Assembly: GCA_035457705.1 (NCBI GenBank) | Contig: DATIBD010000022.1 | Location: forward strand, 112,512-176,511 | Length of the DNA stretch: 64,000 bases | DNA from: DASPGQ01 sp035457705 | GTDB taxonomy: Bacteria; Acidobacteriota; Vicinamibacteria; Marinacidobacterales; SMYC01 | Reading direction: 5' to 3' | Shown: positions 18,566 through 25,945 of the stretch, one piece after another | Layout of the letters: each line of letters starts with the position of its first letter | Numbering within the stretch: the stretch's first letter is position 1 | Notes under the pieces: model-generated | Told to the model about the DNA's origin: nothing | What the model saw: the letters and a program-made list of their open reading frames with translations, nothing else | The model's database searches: none | Translations under genes and position numbers: made by a program

Positions 18566-18578
18566 AGACGAGAAAACG

Positions 18579-19121
18579 ATGACAACGGGAAACGAAGACA
18601 CACAGGGCGTCGTGGTAAGGCGTCTCGTCCCCGAGGATCTCGAAGCCGTAATCCGCGTAGACGAGAAGGCTACGGGCCGAAGACGTGAAGAGTACTTCAA
18701 GCTGAAGCTGCACCAGGCGCTTTCCGACACGGGCGTTCAAATCTCGTTAGGAGCCGAGCTCGGCGGTAATTTCGCCGGGTACCTTCTCGCCCGCGTCTAT
18801 TACGGAGAGTTCGGAAGCCTCGAGCCCGCCGCCGTCCTCGACACCCTGGGCGTCCATCCCGACTTTCGGCGCCGCGGCATCGGCACCGCTCTCATCGATC
18901 AGCTTCGGACGAACCTCTTCGGACTCGGCATCCGCACCCTCGAAACGGAGGTGAGCTGGAAGGACACCGAGCTTCTCGCGTTCTTCAGCCGCGAGGGCTT
19001 CGTGCCCGCGGGGCGCCTGTGTCTGGACCTCGACCTTACGGGAGCCGCTGTCAGCAACACCTGGAGCAGCGAACGACGGGCCGATTCGAATCGTCACCCA
19101 CCGTTCGGCCTCAAAGGATGA
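18579..19121 (+). CDS. GNAT-family N-acetyltransferase
   Basis: A 180-residue acetyl-CoA-dependent N-acyltransferase. Motif A is visible as TLGVHPDFRRRGIGTALIDQL (residues about 90-110, R/Q-x-x-G-x-G/A pyrophosphate loop), followed by TLETEVSWKDTELLAFFSREGF. It starts 13 nt after bcrD and ends 7 nt before the porin gene, so it is probably co-transcribed with the aromatic genes. The substrate is not determinable from sequence. In Rhodopseudomonas palustris a GNAT (BadL) acetylates aminobenzoates to tune benzoate genes; a comparable role here is speculation. Confidence 0.85.
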   Translation: MTTGNEDTQGVVVRRLVPEDLEAVIRVDEKATGRRREEYFKLKLHQALSDTGVQISLGAELGGNFAGYLLARVYYGEFGSLEPAAVLDTLGVHPDFRRRGIGTALIDQLRTNLFGLGIRTLETEVSWKDTELLAFFSREGFVPAGRLCLDLDLTGAAVSNTWSSERRADSNRHPPFGLKG

Positions 19122-19128
19122 ACCGCTC

Positions 19129-20337
19129 ATGCGCCTGCTCGCCATTTTGTTTGCCCTCAGTCTGTCCTTCCCCATCGCGGCCCAGGCGGACAAAGCGGAA
19201 ACGCTGAAAGACGCTCTGGTCAAAGGTGATCCGACGATCTCGTTGCGGTATCGCTACGAGATCGTCGATGAAGATCCTTTCGAGAAGAACGCCTACGCCT
19301 CGACCTTGCGGACGACGCTTTCTTACCGAACCCTCCCCTTCAAAGGTTTCAGCGCCTTTCTCGAGGCGCAGAACGTCGCGAGCATCGGCGAGGACCTCTT
19401 CGACAACCGCGGCGCCGGTGACCTCAGAAACGGCGTAACCGATCGTCCCGCGGTCGCGGACCCGAGCCAGACGCGGATGCAGCAGGTGTACCTGAGGATC
19501 GACGCGCTCGAAACCGCGTTCGACTTCGGCCGGCGTGAGATTATCTACGGAGACCACCGGTTCATCGGAAACGTCGGCTGGCGGCAGAACCACCAGACGT
19601 TCGACGCGATCTATCTCTCGAGCCGCACCTTCGGCCGCGCGACCATCTCCTACGCCTTCGCCGACAAGGTCGTTCAGATTACCGGCGCCGAGAAGGATAT
19701 GAGCTCTCATCTCCTCAATGGTCTGGTGAAGCTCGATCCCGAAATCTTGCTCGAGCTCTACCTCTACCTTCTCGATTACGACGAGCTTCCCGACATCGGG
19801 CTCTCGAGCCAGAGCTACGGGGGAAAGCTCTCCGGAACGAAACCCTTCGCGCAAAAGTACCGCCTCCACTTCCAGGCCCAGTATGCCTGGCAGTCGGACT
19901 TCGCCGACAATCCCGGTGAGGTGAGCGCCGATTACCTTCACTTGACTGGCGGCGTCGGGTTCCCGGGGGACGTGAACATCAAGGTTGGACGCGAGCTCCT
20001 GGGCGGCTCGCCCGAGAAAGGTGCATTCCAGACGCCTCTCGCTACCGTTCACATTTTCAACGGCTGGGCCGACAAATTCACGTCGACGCCAGCCAACGGG
20101 CTGGTCGACTGGTATGTGAGCGGGGACGGCAAGGCGGGCCCCGTGTCCTGGCTCGTCGTCTATCACGACTTCGGCGCCGACACGGGTGTAGCGCCCTACG
20201 GCACGGAGTGGGACGCGCAAGCGATCTATCCCATGTCGTGGAAGCAGACTCTGGGCGCCAAGCTCGCGCTCTATCGAGCGGACGGCTTCTCGACAGACAC
20301 CAGCAAGATCTGGTTCTGGACGGAGTTCAGCTTCTGA
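19129..20337 (+). CDS. Outer-membrane porin-like beta-barrel (alginate-export-like family)
   Basis: A 402-residue protein with a clear signal peptide (LLAILFALSLSFPIAAQA, cleavage near residue 20), alternating beta-strand composition and a C-terminal aromatic (WTEFSF), a BAM-type outer-membrane signature. FDFGRREIIYGDHRFIGNVG resembles alginate-export-type porins (PF13372). Position at the end of the benzoyl-CoA operon suggests uptake of an aromatic or other carboxylate across the outer membrane, which is inference. Confidence 0.82.
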   Translation: MRLLAILFALSLSFPIAAQADKAETLKDALVKGDPTISLRYRYEIVDEDPFEKNAYASTLRTTLSYRTLPFKGFSAFLEAQNVASIGEDLFDNRGAGDLRNGVTDRPAVADPSQTRMQQVYLRIDALETAFDFGRREIIYGDHRFIGNVGWRQNHQTFDAIYLSSRTFGRATISYAFADKVVQITGAEKDMSSHLLNGLVKLDPEILLELYLYLLDYDELPDIGLSSQSYGGKLSGTKPFAQKYRLHFQAQYAWQSDFADNPGEVSADYLHLTGGVGFPGDVNIKVGRELLGGSPEKGAFQTPLATVHIFNGWADKFTSTPANGLVDWYVSGDGKAGPVSWLVVYHDFGADTGVAPYGTEWDAQAIYPMSWKQTLGAKLALYRADGFSTDTSKIWFWTEFSF

Positions 20338-20545
20338 CGTCACAGTTGAACAGGGCCGGTTTGTCGGGTGGCTTCGCTTCTCGAGTTGCAAGCCCACAGA
20401 GGTCGCCATTACCATGATGCCGGCTAGCGTCTTCGAGCCCGGCGGGAAGTTCAGCCTCATTTGATTGGACCAAGGCGATGAACTACGTAAAGCCGTTCAG
20501 GCGGGAGCAGAGCGGCACCGTCATCGAGGAGCGCAAGCAGATGAT
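20338..20545 (+). other. Intergenic region and start of a 58-codon frame of doubtful status
   Basis: No terminator was recognised. ATG 20478 opens a 58-residue frame (MNYVKPFRREQSGTVIEE and on) that reads into repeat copy 2 and stops at 20654 inside it, so its C-terminal half is repeat-encoded. The N-terminal 25 residues look protein-like but match no family I know. It may be the end of a vanished gene or chance. Confidence 0.3.
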
Positions 20546-20661
20546 GAAAAACTCAGCCCACCCTGCGCGAGCGGAGCGAGTCCGGCGCGCCTGCCGCGCC
20601 GTAAGCAGCCGAGCCGTGGCGGCTGGTCGACCACAGGTCCCGCCACGCCGCTGAGCACTAG
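20546..20661 (+). repeat. Dispersed hairpin repeat, copy 2 (upstream of aminotransferase)
   Basis: Shares with copy 1 the block ACTCAGCCCACC followed by GCGAGCGGAGCGAG and the hairpin GGCGCG/CGCGCC. The CCGTGGCGG stem pairs with CCGCCACG. The copy ends only 3 nt before the ATG of the aminotransferase gene, so its tail forms the ribosome-binding region. Confidence 0.85.
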
Positions 20662-20664
20662 AAG

Positions 20665-21990
20665 ATGTCCGCACGCGACTATCCCCACATCGTCGTGGCT
20701 CCGCCAGGGCCCGAGAGCCGCAAGGTCGTCGAGCAGGACCAGGAGTGGTCTTCGACTTCTTACATCAAGGCCTACCCGCTCGTGGTGTCCCGTGGGCGAG
20801 GCGCGATGCTCGAGGACCCAGACGGCAACCGCTACCTCGACTTCATGGCAGGCATCGCGGTCGCCTCGACCGGCTGGGCACATCCCAAAGTGGTCTCCGC
20901 GATCCAGGAAGCCGCAGGAAGGTTCCAGCATCTCTGTGGGACGGACTTCTACTCCAAGCCCATGTCGGTGCTGCTCGAACGGCTGGCCCAGCTCGCGCCC
21001 GGAAAGAGCAAGAAGAGGGTCTTCCTCACGAACTCCGGAACCGAGGCCGTCGAGGGAGCTATCAAGCTGGTCCGCTCGGCGACGCGGCGACCCGCCCTGA
21101 TCGCGTTCAAAGGCGCATTTCACGGCCGCTCATACGGTGCGATGAGCCTCACTTCCAGCAAGGTGGCGCAGCGAGCGCACTTCGGTCCGTTCCTGCCCGG
21201 GGTCCACCATGTGCCTTACCCCTACCCTTACCGACTCGAGACCGGTGGCGAGGACGTGGGGGAATTCGTTCTCGATCTCATTCGCGACGATCTCTTCAAG
21301 CACCACCTCCCGCCTGATGAGGTGGCCGGTATCTTCATCGAGCCGATGCTGGGCGAGGGTGGTTACGTCGTACCACCCTGGAGCTTTCTCCAGGGGCTTC
21401 GAAGCCTCTGTGACGAGCATGGCATCCTGTTGGTCTTCGACGAGATCCAGACGGGAGCGGGCCGCTCCGGCAAGATGTGGGCTGCGCAGCACGCCGGCGT
21501 CGAGCCCGACGTGCTGCTCTCGGCCAAAGGGTTGGGATCGGGAATGCCCATCGGTGCCATCATCGCCAAAGAATCCGTGATGAAGTGGAGGTCGGGCTCT
21601 CATGGCTCGACCTTCGGAGGAAACCCGCTCTGCTGCGCGGCCGCGCTGGCGACTCTCGAGGTATTGGAAGATGGACTCATCGAGAATGCCCGATTGATGG
21701 GGCAGCGCATGATGGCGGGGCTCGACCAGCTAAAGGCCCGTCACTCGGTCATCGGTGATCTCCGAGGTCTGGGGCTGTTCATCGGGGTCGAGCTCGTCAA
21801 GGATCGCAAGACGAAGGAGCCGGCCAAAACGCTCGTGCACCACATCGAGCAACGAGCCTTCGGCAAAGGACTGCTGCTGCTATCTTGCGGCGAGAGCGTG
21901 ATCCGCATTGCCCCGCCGCTCGTCATCGATGAATACGACGTCGATACGGGTCTTCAGATACTGGACGAGTGCCTTTCTGCCCGCCAATAG
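20665..21990 (+). CDS. Class III PLP-dependent aminotransferase (4-aminobutyrate/acetylornithine type)
   Basis: A 441-residue fold-type I aminotransferase. PLP phosphate contact FLTNSGTEAVEGAIKL, PLP-stacking FHGRSYGAMSLTSSK, FDEIQTGAGRSGKMW with the PLP-nitrogen Asp, and lysine in LLSAKGLGSGMPIGA as Schiff-base residue are all visible. The amino donor cannot be fixed: 4-aminobutyrate, ornithine or related omega-amino acids are all possible. It is a monocistronic plus-strand gene immediately downstream of repeat copy 2. No ordinary Shine-Dalgarno is present. Confidence 0.87.
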   Translation: MSARDYPHIVVAPPGPESRKVVEQDQEWSSTSYIKAYPLVVSRGRGAMLEDPDGNRYLDFMAGIAVASTGWAHPKVVSAIQEAAGRFQHLCGTDFYSKPMSVLLERLAQLAPGKSKKRVFLTNSGTEAVEGAIKLVRSATRRPALIAFKGAFHGRSYGAMSLTSSKVAQRAHFGPFLPGVHHVPYPYPYRLETGGEDVGEFVLDLIRDDLFKHHLPPDEVAGIFIEPMLGEGGYVVPPWSFLQGLRSLCDEHGILLVFDEIQTGAGRSGKMWAAQHAGVEPDVLLSAKGLGSGMPIGAIIAKESVMKWRSGSHGSTFGGNPLCCAAALATLEVLEDGLIENARLMGQRMMAGLDQLKARHSVIGDLRGLGLFIGVELVKDRKTKEPAKTLVHHIEQRAFGKGLLLLSCGESVIRIAPPLVIDEYDVDTGLQILDECLSARQ

Positions 21991-22007
21991 CGGTCTGCCC
22001 GAGCGCA

Positions 22008-22367
22008 TCAGGCTCCCCAGTCCCCGGCCTCGACAAGTCGGAATCCCGGCGGCGCCGGCGCCGGATACACGTAGATCTCTGCCTCGGTGGCGAAGTTCTC
22101 GAGGCACACCGTCTCGCGCCGGTAGCCGTACGGTAATTCGAGCGCATCGAGCTCGCGAAGCTTGAGCTCGTCGACTTGGAAGACCTCGACCCAGATGGGA
22201 TGGAGCTCGTTGCTCGGCACGATCATCGGGTATTCGTCGTTCGCATACATGCGGAACGGCAGATCGACTGAGCCGCGACACACGGGCCGCTCACCTGTCA
22301 AGTAGATTTTGTGGTTGTACCGACCTTCCTTGAGCGTCCCGTAGACAGCAACGAGCCAGGCCCGCAA
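22008..22367 (-). CDS. Gamma-glutamylcyclotransferase-like protein
   Basis: A small (119-residue) GGCT/AIG2-fold protein with VAVYGTLKEGRYNHKIYL, the substrate-loop signature, then LDALELPYGYRRETV. Enzymes of this fold release pyroglutamate from gamma-glutamyl amino acids. TTG 22367 is preferred: GAAGGAG lies upstream and it follows the ggt stop by 16 nt. An ATG at 22430 would overlap ggt by 47 nt. Pairing with ggt suggests two steps of gamma-glutamyl turnover in one operon. Confidence 0.78.
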   Translation of the reverse strand: MRAWLVAVYGTLKEGRYNHKIYLTGERPVCRGSVDLPFRMYANDEYPMIVPSNELHPIWVEVFQVDELKLRELDALELPYGYRRETVCLENFATEAEIYVYPAPAPPGFRLVEAGDWGA

Positions 22368-22383
22368 TATGTCGCTCGCTCCT

Positions 22384-24249
22384 TCAATAACCGAGAGCGC
22401 TCGTCTCGCGTCGCACGTCCCCCGCGGCAATCAGAACGCCCGTTTCCGGATCCCGATAGGTGACGGTGAGCGCGCCGCTGCGCCAGTTCCAGAGGCCCCA
22501 GGACTGCACGTCGTGACCTTTGGCGCCGAGAACGTCGAAGGTGGCGGCGGGGATCCGCTCCTCGAGCCGCAGCACGCCGGGGTTTTCGTTGATCTCGCTT
22601 CCGGTGGCGGGGAAGTTGTAGGTGCCGAAACGAGGCTGGTCGAGAGCCTGCTCCGGCGACATCCCCCAGACGACGACGTTCAGGAAGACCTGGAGCATCG
22701 CCTGCGCCTGCTGGTCGCCACCCGGAGTGGAGAGACCCATGAAGGGTTTTCCGTTCTTCATGACGAGAATGGGATTGTTCGTGTTGCGCGGCCTCTTCTT
22801 CGGTGCCATGACGTTCGCGAGGCCAGGGTCGAGATTGAGCTGTGACATGCGCCCGCCGAGCCCGAATCCCCATCCTGGAATCATGGGTGTCACCATGTGG
22901 CCGTCGCTCTCCGTCATGGAGAACACGTTCCCCTCTCCATCCATCACGTTGAGGGACGTGGTGTCCGGCAAAGGAACCGGAGTCCTGCGTCCTTCGCTAT
23001 CGTCGTGCCGTCGGGCAAACACGGTCGGTGAATCGGTCGCGATGCTCCGCATGTTATCGGGATCGCCCCAGGGAGGCATGTCGTCGAACGCCCGGCTCTC
23101 GTCCACGAGCTCGGCCCGCTTCCGGCCGTAGGCCTTCGTGTAGAGCGCCTTCGGGGTATCCGCGAAATCAGGATCGCCGACATACTTGTGGCTGTCCGCC
23201 ATGCCGAGCTCGATCACCTGGGAGAGCACGTGGATGTAATCGGCGGTGTTGTAGCCGAGCGCTTCGAGATCGAAGCGCTCCAGCATGTTCAGGAACAAGA
23301 CGAGCCTGGGTCCCTGGGACCACCCGTCGCACACGTAGACGTCGTAGCCTCGGAACGTGGTGTGCAGCGGCGCCATCCATTTGCTCTCGTAGGTGGCGAG
23401 GTCGTCGTAACGAATGAGACCGTCGTCGTAACGGGAGAAGAAATCTTCCACCGCCCGGGCAGGGTCTCCATGGTAGAAGGCATCACGCGCCGCTCGGATT
23501 CCCTCAGAGCGTGACGCTCCATCGGCAAGCGCCTTCTCTTCCGCTTTCATCATGGTGCGGATGAGCTTTCCCAGGTCGCCGTTTTTCATTCGGTCACCCA
23601 GCCTCTGGTGCCCGACGCCGTTTGGGAACCAGAACTGGACGTTGTAGGGAAATGCGGTGATCTCTTCCTGCTGAGTGTCGAGAAGCCCTTTTTGATGCTT
23701 GTAGAGATGATAGCCGCTTTCGGCGATCTCGAGCGCGGGCTGGACGGCTTCCTCGAAACTGAAAGTGCCATAGCGGTCGAGAGCGGCGAGCCAGACGTCG
23801 ACGTCGGCGGGGATGAGGGCGGTGTTGATCGCCGTCTTGCCATGCTCCTGAAAGTGCGCGAGAGTAGCTTTTGCCGGAGTCGTTCCCGCGCCCACACGGG
23901 TCAAGACCTCGCGGTCCCTGGAGCTGTACAGAATGAGAGGCGCCACCCCGGTCCAGCCGGCGTAGCCCATCTTGGTGACTTTGAGCGCCATGGCCGCGGT
24001 GACGCCGGCATCGAAGGCGTTGCCGCCCCGGCGAAACGCCTCCATGCCCGCGAGTGTTGCGAGGTAATGCCCGCTCGAGATCACCCCGCGGCTCCCCATC
24101 ACTCGGGGTCGCATCGCTTCGATGCTCTGGTCGTCGTACACGTGCCCGTAGGAGTTGAAGGGTCGAATGGTCTCGAGGACGGGGGTTTCTTCTTGCGCAC
24201 CGGCGGTGACGAACGCCAGACTCGCCATGAGCAGAGCCATCAGCCTCAT
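22384..24249 (-). CDS. ggt: Gamma-glutamyltranspeptidase / glutathione hydrolase
   Basis: A 621-residue N-terminal-nucleophile hydrolase that removes the gamma-glutamyl group of glutathione and related peptides, matured by self-cleavage. Signal peptide LMALLMASLAFVTAGAQ. LPDTTSLNVMDGEGN contains the predicted nucleophile Thr near residue 430 at the autocleavage point, splitting large and small subunits; GLSTPGGDQQAQAML is the oxyanion-loop region. The large subunit is longer than in E. coli Ggt. ATG overlaps the sensor-kinase stop (ATGA, 24246-24249). Confidence 0.9.
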   Translation of the reverse strand: MRLMALLMASLAFVTAGAQEETPVLETIRPFNSYGHVYDDQSIEAMRPRVMGSRGVISSGHYLATLAGMEAFRRGGNAFDAGVTAAMALKVTKMGYAGWTGVAPLILYSSRDREVLTRVGAGTTPAKATLAHFQEHGKTAINTALIPADVDVWLAALDRYGTFSFEEAVQPALEIAESGYHLYKHQKGLLDTQQEEITAFPYNVQFWFPNGVGHQRLGDRMKNGDLGKLIRTMMKAEEKALADGASRSEGIRAARDAFYHGDPARAVEDFFSRYDDGLIRYDDLATYESKWMAPLHTTFRGYDVYVCDGWSQGPRLVLFLNMLERFDLEALGYNTADYIHVLSQVIELGMADSHKYVGDPDFADTPKALYTKAYGRKRAELVDESRAFDDMPPWGDPDNMRSIATDSPTVFARRHDDSEGRRTPVPLPDTTSLNVMDGEGNVFSMTESDGHMVTPMIPGWGFGLGGRMSQLNLDPGLANVMAPKKRPRNTNNPILVMKNGKPFMGLSTPGGDQQAQAMLQVFLNVVVWGMSPEQALDQPRFGTYNFPATGSEINENPGVLRLEERIPAATFDVLGAKGHDVQSWGLWNWRSGALTVTYRDPETGVLIAAGDVRRETSALGY

Positions 24250-25838
24250 AGATCCCCTCCTGTCGACTTCGAAAAGGATGGACTCCGTAAACGTGTTACC
24301 TGCGGTCTCAAAGGAACTCTGACGGTGAAGACCGAGCCCTCGCCCAAACGACTGTCGACGGTCAGTTCGCCCCCGTGCTGTTTGACGATTTGACTCGATA
24401 TGGCCAACCCCAGCCCGGCACCCACCCGTTCGGCTTTGGTGCTGAATACCGGATCGAAGATGGACTTCAGCCGATGCTCGCTAATTCCCTTGCCGCTATC
24501 CCGGAACGAAAGGCGAGCCATCTCGCCATCCACCGACGTACTGATGGAGATCGTGCCCCGGCCCGCGATGGCCTGGGAAGCATTCTTGAGCAGGTTGAGG
24601 AAGACCTGATTGAGGTCAGCCGGATGACAGATGACGGAGGGAAGGTCTCCGTAGTCGCGCACCACGTCGACCCTTCCCTCGAGCTCGGCGTGCAGTAGCG
24701 CCAGTGCATCTTCGATGCCTTCGTGGAGATTCACCGGCTTCAGCTCCGCTTCATCGAGTCGAACGAAGCCGCGCAGCCGCCGAACGATTTCCATGATGCG
24801 ATCTGCCCCGCAGCGGATGATGGAGTCCGCCTCCTCGATCGCCGTGAGCGTCGACCGAACGCGATTCTCCCGATGGCCGAGCTCCGAGGCATTCAAGTCC
24901 TCCGCGAGCCTGGCCACCGCGGTCGCCAGGGTGTTCTGCACGCTGTTGATGGCTCCCAGCGGAGAATTGAACTCATGCGTGATGCTTGCCACCAGGCTGC
25001 TGAGCGCGGCAATCTTCTCGGCCTCGATGAGCTGCGCCTGAGTTGCCCGGAGCTCCTCGTGCGCTTTCTCGAGGGCCCGTTGCGCCTTCTTCTTGTCGGT
25101 AACGTCCCGGGCGATGCCCAGAACCCACTCGACGTCTCCGTTCGCGTTCTTGAGGCAAGACGCGTTCGAGGTGTGCCATCGCCAGCTCCCGTCCTTGTGC
25201 CGAACGCGGTACTCGATGCCGCTCTGCTTTTCTCCCGTCCGGACGACGAGGGCGAGGAAATCGTAACAGGCTCGAAGGTCGTCGGGATGGACTAACGGCG
25301 CGAAGCTCTTGCCCATGATCTCCGACACGTCATGGCCGAGAACTTCCGGCCAGTTGGGCGAAACGTAGCTCATGATCCCGTCGGGCGTCAGCACGAAAAT
25401 GATGTCATTGGCGTTCTCCACGAGACCGCGGAATTTACGCTCGCTGTCCGAGAGCGCCCGCTCGGCCGCTTTCCTCTCGGTGATCTCGTTGAGACCCACC
25501 ACCAGGACGTCTTCGCCTCTGAGCCTTGCCCTGGCCACCGAGGCAAGCGCCCAGCGTTCCCGGCCCTCCTTGTCTCGAAGGCGTAGCTCGTAGTCGGTCA
25601 CCCGCCCTGCCCGTTCTAGCTCGGCAAGGAGCGCTTTCCGATCCGCCGGACTCTGATAGAAATCCGGAGTTTTGTTCCCTACGAGCTCGTGGGCCGTCAA
25701 GCCCACGAGCTCGGCAATACGGTCGTTCGCGTAGAGAACCTCGCCGTCGGATAAACGGCTGATGAGGAGCGGGAACGGGGCGGCGTCCAGAATCGTCCCG
25801 AGCTCATCCGAATGATCGTTGGTCGTCGGCTTCCCCAT
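24246..25838 (-). CDS. PAS-PAS sensor histidine kinase
   Basis: A 530-residue soluble kinase with two PAS domains (about 10-125 and 130-255). A coiled linker leads to a dimerisation/phosphoacceptor box SITHEFNSPLGAI (His near residue 288). The HATPase domain has N box NQVFLNLLKNASQAI, G1 FRDSGKGI and G2 GAGLGLAISSQI. No membrane segment is seen, so it senses a cytoplasmic signal. ATG 25838 has GGAG 6 nt upstream; a TTG at 25886 is weaker. No response regulator gene is adjacent. Coupling to ggt is unusual. Confidence 0.9.
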   Translation of the reverse strand: MGKPTTNDHSDELGTILDAAPFPLLISRLSDGEVLYANDRIAELVGLTAHELVGNKTPDFYQSPADRKALLAELERAGRVTDYELRLRDKEGRERWALASVARARLRGEDVLVVGLNEITERKAAERALSDSERKFRGLVENANDIIFVLTPDGIMSYVSPNWPEVLGHDVSEIMGKSFAPLVHPDDLRACYDFLALVVRTGEKQSGIEYRVRHKDGSWRWHTSNASCLKNANGDVEWVLGIARDVTDKKKAQRALEKAHEELRATQAQLIEAEKIAALSSLVASITHEFNSPLGAINSVQNTLATAVARLAEDLNASELGHRENRVRSTLTAIEEADSIIRCGADRIMEIVRRLRGFVRLDEAELKPVNLHEGIEDALALLHAELEGRVDVVRDYGDLPSVICHPADLNQVFLNLLKNASQAIAGRGTISISTSVDGEMARLSFRDSGKGISEHRLKSIFDPVFSTKAERVGAGLGLAISSQIVKQHGGELTVDSRLGEGSVFTVRVPLRPQVTRLRSPSFSKSTGGDL

Positions 25839-25945
25839 CAGACTCCGGGTCACCGAGAAGTCTACGACCTGACGCCCCGATGTCAAAAGTGCCGCCCGTC
25901 ACGCGTGCCCGACTCCTGACCTGTGCCGTCGAGCGGATTCTCGGC

